A stretch of 64,000 bases of DNA from contig NZ_WUQY01000026.1 in assembly GCF_009829085.1 (NCBI RefSeq), positions 1-64,000 of the forward strand, written 5' to 3'. This DNA comes from Sphingobacterium bovisgrunnientis. GTDB lineage: Bacteria; Bacteroidota; Bacteroidia; Sphingobacteriales; Sphingobacteriaceae. The translations under genes were made by a program, and so were the position numbers. Of the stretch, positions 35,019 to 45,418 are shown piece by piece. A model generated the notes under the pieces. The model saw only the letters and a list, made by a program, of their open reading frames with translations. It searched no databases and was not told the origin of the DNA. Every line of letters starts with the position of its first letter. Position 1 is the first letter of the stretch.

Positions 35019-36422
35019 TTATAAAAATTTATTTTTAAACGTTTTAATTGTATTAAAGTTAAAATACAAGGAAATTGTAATAACAAATACAATTACACTT
35101 ATTTGTATTAAAATATTATCAAAGTAAGTGGGAATGAAAGAAATGAAAAAAACAATTAACAATCCACACATTTTTTGATAATTGACATGTATACGGAAAA
35201 TATCTCGTGATTGGTAAATTCTTAAACTTAGCAAGAAAATATAACCTGTGAGAATACCTATAGAGGCTCCATACAAACCTATATGGGGTATTAAAAAAAA
35301 TGACAAAATTATGGTAAATAACCCAGATAATACGGTACTGATAAATAGAGAGGAAGTCTTTTTAGCACCAAGAAACCCTGAAGAATAAAAGCTAGCCAAA
35401 GAGCTAAAAATTGTAGATAGCATAAGTATTGGGACTAAATATTTTGATTCAATAAAAGATTTGTCAATAAAAAAATGAAATAAGAAATTGTTTAATGAGA
35501 GAACAACTGCACTAAAACAAATTAATAGGCTACTATATTTATCAAAAACTGAAGTATAATATTCATTTCTATTTTTATCATTAAAAGTTAAAATAGACTT
35601 TTCTTGCCATGCTAATGTAAATACACCAACAATCATAGTAACAATAGTAGGTAACTTAAATGCTATAGCAAAAATTCCATTGAATGATGTCCCTAAAAAC
35701 AGCAATATTAAATAACGATTAGACGACGAAATACCCCACCAACTTAAAGAATTAGGAATCATTGGGCAGGAGTAGCTTAGCATCTCTTTTAACAGCTTAA
35801 TATCAAATAGTTTTATATTTATTAATTTATAAATTTTTGATACAAATATTAGCTGAATTGAAGTAATACAATATGCTGTTATTATCGAAATTAAAAGTCC
35901 CTCAATTTTCAAATTAGTAAATACTAAAAAATAGACTGATAATGAAACGTTAATAAATGAATTAATAACTCCATTTATTGCATAAAGTTTATTATATCCT
36001 ATTCCCCTTACAATTTGCTGAAGAACAATATAGAAACTTTGAACAATTATTAATATTATGATATAGTTACTGAATTGAAAAGAAATAAGGGAAAAAAAAT
36101 CTAATCCTTTCCAAATTAAAATAAAAACTATAGAGGTAATAAAATAAAAAAAGACTCCAGTACTTACAATAAATTGCCCTTCCTTACGGTCCTTAACTGT
36201 AATTAACCATCTAAAGATTGAATCTGAAATTTGTAAGGAAAATAATGGTATCAAAATATTAAGAGAAATCAGAACCAAATCAAATTGTCCGACTTCACTA
36301 CTTGTTAGATAATAAGTAGTAAAAAAAATCAATAGGAAACTTAGGACTCTTGATCCAAAATTTCCCATCGCATAAATTGCCGAAAGAAAAAATAAACTTT
36401 TATTATTTTTATAACTTTTCAT
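35019..36422 (-). CDS. wzx: Wzx-type oligosaccharide flippase
   Basis: A 467-residue protein with about twelve to fourteen membrane segments of the MATE/PST superfamily (AIYAMGNFGSRVLSFLLIFFTTYYLTSSEVGQFDL at the start; SSNRYLILLFLGTSFNGIFAIAFKLPTI in the middle). It moves the completed lipid-linked repeat unit to the periplasmic face for Wzy. It overlaps the dehydrogenase gene by 14 bases. Very AT rich, like the rest of the core. Confidence 0.88.
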   Translation of the reverse strand: MKSYKNNKSLFFLSAIYAMGNFGSRVLSFLLIFFTTYYLTSSEVGQFDLVLISLNILIPLFSLQISDSIFRWLITVKDRKEGQFIVSTGVFFYFITSIVFILIWKGLDFFSLISFQFSNYIIILIIVQSFYIVLQQIVRGIGYNKLYAINGVINSFINVSLSVYFLVFTNLKIEGLLISIITAYCITSIQLIFVSKIYKLINIKLFDIKLLKEMLSYSCPMIPNSLSWWGISSSNRYLILLFLGTSFNGIFAIAFKLPTIVTMIVGVFTLAWQEKSILTFNDKNRNEYYTSVFDKYSSLLICFSAVVLSLNNFLFHFFIDKSFIESKYLVPILMLSTIFSSLASFYSSGFLGAKKTSSLFISTVLSGLFTIILSFFLIPHIGLYGASIGILTGYIFLLSLRIYQSRDIFRIHVNYQKMCGLLIVFFISFIPTYFDNILIQISVIVFVITISLYFNFNTIKTFKNKFL

Positions 36423-37689
36423 CAGAAACTGGCAATATTCCTTTTACATCATAAATAATTGCAGAATTCTTTTTCAAAGCTTCCAAATTTATATTCAAGA
36501 ATTCATTGTGCGATACCCCTAACACAATAGCATCAAATTTATGAATAGGTAATTCAGTAGTAGACTCAATTCCATATTCATGCTTTACTTCAACAGGGTT
36601 AGCCCAAGGATCGTATGTAGTTATTTTTACACCGTAATCCTGTAATGCAGCAATAACATCTACAATTTTAGTATTACGCACATCTGGACAGTTCTCCTTA
36701 AAGGTAACACCTAACATTAATATCTCAGCGCCATTCACGTTGATACCTTTTTTTATCATTGTTTTGACTACCTGTGAAGCGACATATTCACCCATAGAAT
36801 CATTCAAACGACGACCTGCAAGAATAATCTCTGGATGGTACCCGTGCTCTTGCGCTTTTTGCGCTAAATAATAAGGATCCACCCCGATACAATGACCTCC
36901 AACTAATCCCGGTTTAAATTTTAAGAAATTCCATTTTGTCCCTGCTGCTTCTAAAACATCATGCGTATTTATACCCAGAATATTAAAGATCTTTGCTAAT
37001 TCGTTAACGAATGCAATGTTGATATCGCGTTGTGAATTTTCGATAACCTTCGCAGCTTCAGCCACCTTAATACATGGAGCAAGATGAGTACCTGCTGTAA
37101 TTACAGACTTATAAACTTCATCCACTTCTATTCCAATTTCTGGAGTAGAACCAGAAGTAACTTTAAGAATCTTCTCAACGGTATGCTCTTTATCTCCAGG
37201 GTTAATACGTTCTGGAGAATAACCTGCATAAAAGTCCACATTAAATTTCAAACCAGAAATTCTTTCCAATACTGGTATACACTCTTCTTCTGTCACACCA
37301 GGATATACCGTAGATTCATATACAACGATATCTCCTTTTTTCAATACTTTTCCTACAGTTTCAGAAGCTTTGTATAATGGAGTAAGATCTGGTCTATTAT
37401 TTTTATCTACAGGGGTAGGTACAGTGACTACATAAAAGTTCGCCTCTTTAATTTCTTCCAATTGATTGGTACAGTATAACCCAACCGATTGTGAAATAAG
37501 CGGATTATTCTTAACTAATACCGATTGCAAAATATCATCTTCTACTTCTAAAGTAAAATCCTTACCTTCACGTAATTCATCAATACGTTTTTGATTAATA
37601 TCAAATCCTACTGTAGGATATTTAGTTGCAAACAAACGCGCTAGAGGTAAACCAACGTAACCTAAGCCTATAACTGCTATTTTTTTCAT
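36409..37689 (-). CDS. tviB: TviB/WbpA-type UDP-HexNAc 6-dehydrogenase
   Basis: A 426-residue nucleotide-sugar dehydrogenase: MKKIAVIGLGYVGLPLARLFATKYPTVGFDINQKRIDELREG is the VipA/TviB-type amino end, YESTVYPGVTEEECIPVLE and GGHCIGVDPYYLAQKAQ (with catalytic Cys) follow. It oxidises the C6 of a UDP-HexNAc to the uronic acid. Its partner tviC lies 25 bases upstream, and TviB-TviC together make UDP-GalNAcA in Vi-type pathways. A UDP-ManNAc substrate made by wecB is the alternative. Confidence 0.88.
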   Translation of the reverse strand: MKKIAVIGLGYVGLPLARLFATKYPTVGFDINQKRIDELREGKDFTLEVEDDILQSVLVKNNPLISQSVGLYCTNQLEEIKEANFYVVTVPTPVDKNNRPDLTPLYKASETVGKVLKKGDIVVYESTVYPGVTEEECIPVLERISGLKFNVDFYAGYSPERINPGDKEHTVEKILKVTSGSTPEIGIEVDEVYKSVITAGTHLAPCIKVAEAAKVIENSQRDINIAFVNELAKIFNILGINTHDVLEAAGTKWNFLKFKPGLVGGHCIGVDPYYLAQKAQEHGYHPEIILAGRRLNDSMGEYVASQVVKTMIKKGINVNGAEILMLGVTFKENCPDVRNTKIVDVIAALQDYGVKITTYDPWANPVEVKHEYGIESTTELPIHKFDAIVLGVSHNEFLNINLEALKKNSAIIYDVKGILPVSDEKL

Positions 37690-37714
37690 TCTTTATTATT
37701 GGAGAGTTTTAAAT

Positions 37715-38683
37715 TTATTTTAGATTTTCCCAGTACCATTTAACAGCTTCTTTCAAACCTTCGCTAATGGTATGAGAAGGCTCATAACCTAATAGATTTT
37801 TAGCTTTGTCGACAGAAGCTAATGAATGAGGTATATCCCCTTGTCGATTAGGAGCATGCTCGACATCTACTTTTGAAATTTCAGCATCGTAATCTGTTAA
37901 ATACTCTTTTAGATACCCTACTAATTGATTCAGCGTCGTCCTATCACCAACTGCGGTGTTATACACCGTGTTTACTGCTTCTGGATTAGTAGTTGTTATA
38001 GCTAGTTCATTCATCTGAATGACATTATCAATATAGGTAAAGTCTCTAGAATAATCACCTGTACCATTAATAACTGGGCTTTCGTGATTCATAAACTTCT
38101 TAACAAACAAAGGGATTACTGCAGCATAGGCACCATTCGGATCTTGGCGCCGGCCAAAAACATTAAAGTAACGCAAGCCAATGGTTTCCATGCCATATGT
38201 TTTAGAAAATATATCTGCATATAATTCATTAACATATTTTGTAATGGCATATGGTGACAAAGGCTTACCTATAACCTCTTCCACCTTAGGTAGAGACTCT
38301 GAATCGCCGTATGTAGACGAAGAGGCTGCATACACAAAGCGCTTTACTCCAGCATCTCTTGCCGCAACTAACATATTAAGAAATCCTGAAACATTAACTT
38401 CGTTAGAAGTCTGTGGATCTTTTATAGAACGGGGTACTGACCCTAATGCGGCTTGATGTAAAACATAATCTACACCTTCTACAGCCGAAGCACAATCATC
38501 CATATTTCGGATATCCCCCTCTATTAATTTAAAATTGGAGTTATCTAAATAATTTGATATATTGTGACGATGGCCTGTCGCAAAGTTATCTAGAACAACC
38601 ACTTGGTGTCCCTTATTCAGAAAATATTCCGTTAAGTTTGAACCAATGAATCCAGCTCCTCCAGTTATTAATATTTTACTCAT
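37715..38683 (-). CDS. tviC: TviC/WbpP-type UDP-GlcNAc(A) C4-epimerase
   Basis: A 322-residue extended [35 protein letters not shown], then QAALGSVPRSIKDPQTSNEVNVSGFLNML, with the AASSSTYGDS serine region and YAITKYVNELYA (YxxxK). The GSVPRSI segment is typical of the WbpP/TviC group that epimerises N-acetylated UDP-sugars at C4. It is first of the central block; a 187-base gap precedes it with a TAATTTTG element at 38798-38791 and an inverted repeat TATAGG/CCTATA (38810-38827), so an internal promoter is possible. Confidence 0.88.
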   Translation of the reverse strand: MSKILITGGAGFIGSNLTEYFLNKGHQVVVLDNFATGHRHNISNYLDNSNFKLIEGDIRNMDDCASAVEGVDYVLHQAALGSVPRSIKDPQTSNEVNVSGFLNMLVAARDAGVKRFVYAASSSTYGDSESLPKVEEVIGKPLSPYAITKYVNELYADIFSKTYGMETIGLRYFNVFGRRQDPNGAYAAVIPLFVKKFMNHESPVINGTGDYSRDFTYIDNVIQMNELAITTTNPEAVNTVYNTAVGDRTTLNQLVGYLKEYLTDYDAEISKVDVEHAPNRQGDIPHSLASVDKAKNLLGYEPSHTISEGLKEAVKWYWENLK

Positions 38684-38870
38684 TTTTTATTTTTAATAAA
38701 TATATTCTTTACTAAATATTTACAATAGGGCAGATTTAAACGGTAGTTATACATCTTTCCATATTAAGTTATTGGTAATTCATGAACGCACAAAATTACG
38801 CTTTTTTTTATAGGAAATAGCCTATAAATAGCTTTTTATAAATTCTACCTAATCTTGGGTACATTAAATT

Positions 38871-39731
38871 TTAATTTGAAATTCTAAGAAGATATTCTCC
38901 ATATCCTGATTTACGAAGAGGTTCTGCTATTTTATTTAGCTCATCTTTCGTAATATAGCCCATACGGTATGCGACTTCCTCTATTGCTCCAATTTTCATT
39001 CCTTGACGCTCTTCGATCACCTGAACAAATTGTCCCGCCTGCATCAAAGATTGAATAGTACCTGTGTCTAACCAAGCTGTGCCACGATCAAATACGCCTA
39101 CTTTTAATTTACCACGGTTAAGATATTCTTTATTAACATCCGTTATCTCTAATTCTCCTCGATGTGAAGGTTTTATATTTTTAGCAATTTCGACGACATC
39201 ATTATTATAGAAATAGAGACCTGGCACTGCGTAATTTGATTTAGGCTGCTCTGGCTTTTCTTCAATAGAAACCACCTTATTCTCCGAATCAAATTCTACA
39301 ACACCGTATCTCTCGGGATCATTCACTTGATAAGCAAACACCACTCCACCATCAGGATCCCCGCATGACTGTAAGAACTTAGACAGTCCTGAACCATAGA
39401 AGATATTATCTCCTAAAATTAATGCTACTTTATCGTCACCAATAAATTCTTCACCCAAAATAAATGCTTGTGCAAGACCATCTGGTGAAGGTTGCTCTTT
39501 ATAAGAAAATTTACAACCTATTTGTGAACCGTCACCCAATAACTTTTCAAAATTTGGTAAATCTTGTGGGGTAGAAATAATTAATATTTCATTAATACCA
39601 GCTAGCATTAATGTTGATAAAGGGTAATAAATCATGGGTTTATCGTACACTGGCATTAGCTGCTTTGACACAGCCAATGTCAAGGGATGTAAACGAGTTC
39701 CGGATCCTCCGGCAAGAATAATTCCTTTCAT
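38871..39731 (-). CDS. rmlA: Glucose-1-phosphate thymidylyltransferase
   Basis: A 286-residue Rml[39 protein letters not shown] with the GGSGTR nucleotide loop, [13 protein letters not shown], and [13 protein letters not shown]. It makes dTDP-glucose, the first step of dTDP-L-rhamnose synthesis. It is last in the rmlB-C-D-A order (13 bases from rmlD), a common arrangement in Bacteroidota. Confidence 0.96.
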   Translation of the reverse strand: MKGIILAGGSGTRLHPLTLAVSKQLMPVYDKPMIYYPLSTLMLAGINEILIISTPQDLPNFEKLLGDGSQIGCKFSYKEQPSPDGLAQAFILGEEFIGDDKVALILGDNIFYGSGLSKFLQSCGDPDGGVVFAYQVNDPERYGVVEFDSENKVVSIEEKPEQPKSNYAVPGLYFYNNDVVEIAKNIKPSHRGELEITDVNKEYLNRGKLKVGVFDRGTAWLDTGTIQSLMQAGQFVQVIEERQGMKIGAIEEVAYRMGYITKDELNKIAEPLRKSGYGEYLLRISN

Positions 39732-39743
39732 ACTAAGCTTAAT

Positions 39744-40604
39744 TTATAATTGGAATTTAGCAAGCATCTTAATTAAACTATCTTTCCAAAATGGTATTTG
39801 AAGATCGAAAGTTTCTTTTATTTTAGTTTTATCTAAAAGGGAAAATTTTGGACGTTTAGCTGGAGTAGGGTAAGCTGAAGTTGGAATTGCGTTTATGACG
39901 CAATCCAAACCCCTTATTTCTTTGATTGCTACGGCAAAGTCAAACCATGATACCTCCCCTTCGTTGCTAAAATGATAAATTCCCGACTCCCACTTTTCCC
40001 CATCAATAACACTCACAATGGCTTTAGCCAAATCTAGCGCATAAGTCGGCGAGCCGATTTGATCCGCTATCACAGAAATCTCATCACGCTCATTCATTAA
40101 TTGAATCATCGTTTTAACGAAATTATGTCCATAAACCGAATAAACCCACGCCGTACGAATAATTATGGCTTCGGGAAGATTGGCTTGAATCGCTTGTTCG
40201 CCTTTTAGCTTCGTAGCACCATAGACATTTATAGGACTAACCTCTGCTGATTCCTTCAGAGGAACCGACGAATTACCATCAAAAACGTAATCTGTTGAAA
40301 TAGCGATAAGCTTTGCCGCGTTATGTTTACAATATTTAGCAATCTCACCTGAAGCTAAGTGATTCACCGTATCAGCGAGCCCTACTTCTGTTTCTGCTGC
40401 ATCAACAGCAGTATATGCTCCGCCATGAATTATCACATCGGGTCTGTAAAAATGCAAAACCTTAATAATACCATCTATGTCATCAAGTGCTAATTCTTCG
40501 CGATCAACGAAAATTGCTTTTACATCCTTTCTGCTTTGATACAGGTCTTTTAATTCAGATCCTAATTGACCACCTCCACCTGTTATAAGAATTTTTTTCA
40601 TCAT
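39744..40604 (-). CDS. rmlD: dTDP-4-dehydrorhamnose reductase
   Basis: A 286-residue RmlD: ITGGGGQLGSELKDLY nucleotide site, STDYVFDGNSSVPLKE, PINVYGATKLKGEQAI (YxxxK) and RTAWVYSVYGHNFVKTMI are diagnostic. It performs the final reduction to dTDP-L-rhamnose. Start is ambiguous between two adjacent ATG codons (MMKKIL). Confidence 0.95.
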   Translation of the reverse strand: MMKKILITGGGGQLGSELKDLYQSRKDVKAIFVDREELALDDIDGIIKVLHFYRPDVIIHGGAYTAVDAAETEVGLADTVNHLASGEIAKYCKHNAAKLIAISTDYVFDGNSSVPLKESAEVSPINVYGATKLKGEQAIQANLPEAIIIRTAWVYSVYGHNFVKTMIQLMNERDEISVIADQIGSPTYALDLAKAIVSVIDGEKWESGIYHFSNEGEVSWFDFAVAIKEIRGLDCVINAIPTSAYPTPAKRPKFSLLDKTKIKETFDLQIPFWKDSLIKMLAKFQL

Positions 40605-40611
40605 TATGGGG

Positions 40612-41142
40612 TTAAAATCGTCGTGCTTCCTTATCCTTTCCTGATAAAATAATTAGATCCAAAGGAATTTGCCAATCGACAGACAATGTTTCGTCTAAAG
40701 GATAAACACCATCCTCAGATTCTTTATGGTAAACGTTATCACATTTATAAAAGAAGGTAGCTGTTTCAGACAATACCGCAAAGCCATGTAAAAATCCTCG
40801 TGGGATAAAAAGCTGTCTATTATTTTCATCAGATAGCTCAACTGCCACATGTTCACCATAGGTTGGAGAATGTGGTCGGACATCCACCGCTACATCCAAA
40901 ACCCTACCTTCCAGAACACGAACTAATTTTGCTTGTGCGTGCTCACCCACTTGTTGGTGTAATCCACGCACTACGCCGTAAGTGGATTTGGATTGATTAT
41001 CTTGAACAAACTCAACAGTGTTACCTATCAATTCTTTAAACTTCTTTTCGTTGAATGCTTCAAAAAAATAGCCTCTGTTATCTTTTATAATATTAGGCTC
41101 TAGGATAAAGCACCCTTTTAATTTTGTTTCAATAGCTCTCAT
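40612..41142 (-). CDS. rmlC: dTDP-4-dehydrorhamnose 3,5-epimerase
   Basis: A 176-residue RmlC cupin: GCFILEPNIIKDNRGYFFEAFNEKKF, FVQDNQSKSTYGVVRGLHQQ (with the active-site His), AKLVRVLEGRVLDVAVDVR and IPRGFLHGFAVLSETATFFYKCDN. Third enzyme of dTDP-L-rhamnose synthesis; 4 bases from rmlB and 7 from rmlD. Confidence 0.95.
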   Translation of the reverse strand: MRAIETKLKGCFILEPNIIKDNRGYFFEAFNEKKFKELIGNTVEFVQDNQSKSTYGVVRGLHQQVGEHAQAKLVRVLEGRVLDVAVDVRPHSPTYGEHVAVELSDENNRQLFIPRGFLHGFAVLSETATFFYKCDNVYHKESEDGVYPLDETLSVDWQIPLDLIILSGKDKEARRF

Positions 41143-41146
41143 GCTA

Positions 41147-42205
41147 CTAACTACTTTTATATTGTTTATCGTAATATTTTTGATAATCTCCAGAAGTGAT
41201 GTTATCTAACCACTCCGGATTTGATAAAAACCAATCAATAGTAATGGACAATCCTTCTTCAAAAGTAACAGAAGGCTTATATCCTAATTCCTGATTAATT
41301 TTTGTTGCATCAATGGCATAACGTAAATCATGACCCGGACGATCTTTAACAAATGTTATTAATTGCGCAGCCGTTCCTACTGGACGGTCCAATTTTTCAT
41401 CTACTTGTTTACAAAGCTCTCTTACCAAATCAATATTTTTCCATTCATTGAATCCTCCTACATTATAGCTATCTCCATTTTTCCCTAGGTGAAATACCAT
41501 ATCGATAGCTTTTGCGTGATCGATTACAAATAACCAATCCCGTGTAAACTTGCCATCTCCATAAATTGGTAGGGTTTTATTAATTAGAATATTATTGATG
41601 CATAAAGGAATTAATTTCTCCGGAAAATGGTTAGGACCATAGTTATTGGAACAATTAGTAATAACTACAGGAAGACCGTAAGTATCATGATAAGCACGAA
41701 CAAAATGATCAGAGGAAGCCTTCGATGCAGAGTAAGGTGAATGCGGATCGTAGGCAGTTTGTTCTGTAAACAACCCATCTTCTCCTAAAGTACCATATAC
41801 TTCATCGGTAGACACATGATGAAATCTTTTACCCTGGCTATCATCTTTCCAAATTTCCGTGGCTGCATTCAGCAGATTTACAGTTCCTATTACATTGGTC
41901 ATCACAAAATCATTTGGATTAGTAATAGATCTATCGACGTGCGATTCCGCAGCTAAATGTATAATGCCGTCTGGTTGATATTTTCGAAAGATTTCCAACA
42001 TTGTAGAGGCTTCCCTAATATCCGCTTTAATAAAAGTGTAATTTGGTTCGTCCTCTATATCTTTTAAGTTTTCAAGGTTACCTGCATAAGTCAATGCATC
42101 TAAATTAATAATCTGATATGTTGGATATTTTGTAACAAATTCTCTTACCACATGCGAACCAATAAATCCTGCACCTCCTGTGATAAGTACTGTTTTATGC
42201 GCCAT
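41147..42205 (-). CDS. rmlB: dTDP-glucose 4,6-dehydratase
   Basis: A 352-residue extended SDR from ATG 42205 ([20 protein letters not shown]); a 9-residue longer frame starts at 42232 but is not family-like. Diagnostic parts are HLAAESHVDRSITNPNDFV, VSTDEVYGTLGE (catalytic Asp-Glu), YSASKASSDHFVRAYHDTYGLP and NCSNNYGPNHFPEKLIPL. It converts dTDP-glucose to the 4-keto-6-deoxy sugar. It starts the rml block. Confidence 0.95.
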   Translation of the reverse strand: MAHKTVLITGGAGFIGSHVVREFVTKYPTYQIINLDALTYAGNLENLKDIEDEPNYTFIKADIREASTMLEIFRKYQPDGIIHLAAESHVDRSITNPNDFVMTNVIGTVNLLNAATEIWKDDSQGKRFHHVSTDEVYGTLGEDGLFTEQTAYDPHSPYSASKASSDHFVRAYHDTYGLPVVITNCSNNYGPNHFPEKLIPLCINNILINKTLPIYGDGKFTRDWLFVIDHAKAIDMVFHLGKNGDSYNVGGFNEWKNIDLVRELCKQVDEKLDRPVGTAAQLITFVKDRPGHDLRYAIDATKINQELGYKPSVTFEEGLSITIDWFLSNPEWLDNITSGDYQKYYDKQYKSS

Positions 42206-42256
42206 ATTAATTCTTATAATTTTTAAGGTCAAAGATGAGTATTCAGCGATATTCTC

Positions 42257-43351
42257 TCAATCAATTTTAGCTGAGGAATTCATTAATTCCACATCCGAAT
42301 TTACCATTTCTTTTACTAACGCCTTTAGGTCATATTTTGGTTCCCAGCCTAGTTGCGTTTTAGATTTTGTGGGATCTCCAATTAAAAGATCTACTTCAGT
42401 AGGACGATAATATCTTGGATCAACTTTTACCACCACTTTACCTTCTTCCAATTGAAAGCTGCTGTTGTGACATTTTAAAACTTTAGCTACTTCATTTTCC
42501 TGTTCTCCTTCAAAGATTAACTCTATTCCAAGCTCTTCAAAAGCAAAACGCACAAAATCGCGTACCGAGGTTGTCGCACCAGTAGCAATAACATAATCTT
42601 CAGGTTTTTCCTGTTGTAATATGCGCCACATAGCATCAACATAATCCTTAGCATGTCCCCAATCCCGCAGCGCATTCAGATTACCCAAGTAAAGACAATC
42701 CTGTCTACCCAAAGCAATAGCTGCAGTAGCCATTGTAATTTTACGCGTCACAAAAGTTTCACCTCTACGAGGGGATTCGTGGTTAAATAAAATTCCGTTG
42801 CAGGCAAACATACCATAAGCCTCACGATAGTTTTTGGTAATCCAAAAACCATAGATTTTCGCTACACCATAAGGAGATCGCGGATAGAAAGGAGAATTTT
42901 CATCATAAAATCCTCTATCATTCTTATTTTCTGGCATGCCTCCATACAATTCAGAAGTAGATGCTTGATAAATCTTAGTTTTATGTTCTAATCCTAGAAT
43001 ACGTACAGCCTCCAATATACGCAATGTACCAAGGGCATCCACATTGCCTACATACTCTGGCGAATCAAAAGATACTTTAACATGTGACATGGCACCAAGA
43101 TTATATATTTCATCGGGCTGCACCTCCTGAATTATACGTATAATATTCATAGAGTCGGTTAAATCTCCATAATGCAACTTAAAGTTAACATGTTTCTCAT
43201 GCTGATCTACATATAAATGATCTATACGCTGGGTATTAAAAGAGGAAGATCTGCGCTTTATACCATGCACACTATAGCCTTTCTCTAGCAGCAACTCCGC
43301 CAAATAAGAACCATCCTGTCCCGTTACCCCAGTAATTAATGCTACTTTCAT
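42257..43351 (-). CDS. gmd: GDP-mannose 4,6-dehydratase
   Basis: A 364-residue Gmd: [40 protein letters not shown], then [29 protein letters not shown] and [49 protein letters not shown]. These residues are family specific. It makes GDP-4-keto-6-deoxymannose for Fcl, whose gene is 8 bases upstream. Confidence 0.96.
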   Translation of the reverse strand: MKVALITGVTGQDGSYLAELLLEKGYSVHGIKRRSSSFNTQRIDHLYVDQHEKHVNFKLHYGDLTDSMNIIRIIQEVQPDEIYNLGAMSHVKVSFDSPEYVGNVDALGTLRILEAVRILGLEHKTKIYQASTSELYGGMPENKNDRGFYDENSPFYPRSPYGVAKIYGFWITKNYREAYGMFACNGILFNHESPRRGETFVTRKITMATAAIALGRQDCLYLGNLNALRDWGHAKDYVDAMWRILQQEKPEDYVIATGATTSVRDFVRFAFEELGIELIFEGEQENEVAKVLKCHNSSFQLEEGKVVVKVDPRYYRPTEVDLLIGDPTKSKTQLGWEPKYDLKALVKEMVNSDVELMNSSAKID

Positions 43352-43359
43352 TATATCCT

Positions 43360-44310
43360 CTAGATTTTAACTTCTTTAATATTTCCCTGATTATTTAAAA
43401 ACCAATCGTAAGTTAATCTAATTCCGTCCTCAAGCTCCACCTGATGCTTCCAGCCAAGTTCATGCATTTTCGAAATATCCATCAACTTGCGATAAGTACC
43501 ATCCGGCTTTGAAGAATCCCATTCTATCTCCCCCTCATATCCAACTACTCTCTGAATCAATAAAGCGAGCTCCTTAATAGATAAATCTTCCCCAGTTCCT
43601 ACATTGTACAAATACTCCGGCAATACATTTTCTAAAGCAAAGATAATGGAGCCAGCCATATCATCCACAAACAAAAATTCTCGAAACGGAGTTCCTGATC
43701 CCCACAAAGTCACGGTAGTATGATTATTTAGTTTCGCATCGTGAAATTTGCGTATCATTGCGGGCAATACATGTGAAGTATTTAAATCGAAATTATCATG
43801 CGTGCCATACAAGTTTGTAGGCATAAGACTCACATAGTCTTTACCAAACTGTTTACGAATAGCTTCGCATGCTTTAATACCTGCAATTTTTGCAAGAGCG
43901 TAAGCATCATTAGTAGGCTCCAAACTTCCTGTAAGTAAATATTCCTCTTTTAAAGGCAGTGGAGCTAGTTTCGGATAGATACAGGAAGAACCTAAGAAAA
44001 TAAATTTTTGAACTTCATTTTTAAGAGAAGCTTCAATTAAATTATTTTGTATCTGGAGGTTATCCATTAAAAACTGATATGGGAATGTGTTATTCGCTAA
44101 TATTCCTCCCACACGTGCTGCGGCATCTATCACCGCAACTGGCTTTTCCTTTTCTAAGAATTGATTTACTTGTTCTTGATTTCTGAGATCCAGTTCCGCA
44201 CTTGATTTACCTATCAAATTCGTGTAGCCCGATTCTTCTAGCTGTCTCCAAATTGCAGAACCAACCATTCCTCGATGTCCAGCAATATAAATTTTACTTT
44301 GCTTATCCAT
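43360..44310 (-). CDS. fcl: GDP-L-fucose synthase
   Basis: A 316-residue GDP-fucose synthetase (WcaG): [62 protein letters not shown] (YxxxK) and [32 protein letters not shown]. It epimerises and reduces the Gmd product to GDP-L-fucose. Together with gmd and manC in one run it shows that L-fucose is a component of the polymer. Confidence 0.95.
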   Translation of the reverse strand: MDKQSKIYIAGHRGMVGSAIWRQLEESGYTNLIGKSSAELDLRNQEQVNQFLEKEKPVAVIDAAARVGGILANNTFPYQFLMDNLQIQNNLIEASLKNEVQKFIFLGSSCIYPKLAPLPLKEEYLLTGSLEPTNDAYALAKIAGIKACEAIRKQFGKDYVSLMPTNLYGTHDNFDLNTSHVLPAMIRKFHDAKLNNHTTVTLWGSGTPFREFLFVDDMAGSIIFALENVLPEYLYNVGTGEDLSIKELALLIQRVVGYEGEIEWDSSKPDGTYRKLMDISKMHELGWKHQVELEDGIRLTYDWFLNNQGNIKEVKI

Positions 44311-44328
44311 ATTTGTGAAATAGTAATT

Positions 44329-45324
44329 TTAATCCAACAGTTTAGATTGGAGCTTTTGCAGCATATTATATATTTTTTTAACGTCTTGTGATTTCTCTTT
44401 TTGTACAATAAGAAAAGCGTCTTTTGTGTAAATAAAGATCGTATTTTTCAAACCTACAAACCCTGTAAAAACCTCTGTACCAATAACAATATTTCCATTA
44501 TCATCCTTAGGGTAGCCACTGGCTACAAAATAATCGTACAAGGCTTCATAAGAACCTAAATCCGACCAATGGAATGCTGTAGGAACCACACGAATTTTTT
44601 TAGATCTTTCCATCACAGCATAATCTACCGATATAGAAGGTATTTCAAGGGATAAAGCTTCGTCTAAAATACCATCTTTAGAATTATCAAATGCGCACTT
44701 AGATTTTTCATACACTTTCGGCTCATATTGTTGCAGTTCCTCCAAAAATACAGAAGCTCGAAAACAGAACATACCGGAATTCCACAGGAAGTTTCCTCTT
44801 TCCAAGAAATCTTCTGCAGTATCTAAGTTTGGCTTTTCACGGAAAGATTTCACATGGTCGTTTTCGTATTCTATATAACCATATCCTGTTTCCGGTCTTG
44901 TGGGCTGGATACCAAAAGTCACAAGAAATCCCTCTTTCGCCTTTTCAATACCTTTAATCATCGCTTCTTCATACTCTTTCTCTCCAGAAATCATATGATC
45001 CGAAGGGGTAACAATTAAGATATCGTCTGGATGTGCGGCGAATGCAGCAAATGCAATTGCTGCTGCTGTATTTCTAGGAGTTGCCTCTACAATATTTTTG
45101 TACGGCAATCCGCAGTTGAACATTGCCTTATGGGTTAAATGGGTATTATCTCTACTTCCCACAATTATTACCTTATCCGCCAAGCATTGATTTCTTTGCA
45201 CAGTCATCTCAAATAAGGATCTTCCCTCGAATAAATGTAAATATTGCTTAGGAGACTGCTTTCTGGATAAAGGCCACAATCTACTTCCAACTCCACCTGT
45301 TAATAATACGTGAACTACACTCAT
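44329..45324 (-). CDS. manC: Mannose-1-phosphate guanylyltransferase
   Basis: A 331-residue enzyme with the ManC nucleotide loop GGVGSRLWPLSRKQSPKQYLHLF, ATPRNTAAAIAFAAF, VTPSDHMI and FREKPNLDTAEDFLERGNFLWNSGMF. It lacks the carboxyl-terminal phosphomannose isomerase cupin of bifunctional ManC, so phosphomannomutase and isomerase must be encoded elsewhere. It provides GDP-mannose for the Gmd-Fcl pair. Confidence 0.94.
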   Translation of the reverse strand: MSVVHVLLTGGVGSRLWPLSRKQSPKQYLHLFEGRSLFEMTVQRNQCLADKVIIVGSRDNTHLTHKAMFNCGLPYKNIVEATPRNTAAAIAFAAFAAHPDDILIVTPSDHMISGEKEYEEAMIKGIEKAKEGFLVTFGIQPTRPETGYGYIEYENDHVKSFREKPNLDTAEDFLERGNFLWNSGMFCFRASVFLEELQQYEPKVYEKSKCAFDNSKDGILDEALSLEIPSISVDYAVMERSKKIRVVPTAFHWSDLGSYEALYDYFVASGYPKDDNGNIVIGTEVFTGFVGLKNTIFIYTKDAFLIVQKEKSQDVKKIYNMLQKLQSKLLD

Positions 45325-45418
45325 TTATTTAAATAATTTTATAAAGCCTAAATCCTCCTCTTAAAGCGCAACATATATCTTGCTTTGAACTTAATATGAA
45401 CTAGAGCTTTATACAAAG

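Noticed and set aside
38791-38827. TAATTTTG element and TATAGG/CCTATA inverted repeat upstream of tviC
   Set aside because: No TTG at a proper distance and the palindrome is short; mentioned in the tviC entry but not called as a promoter.
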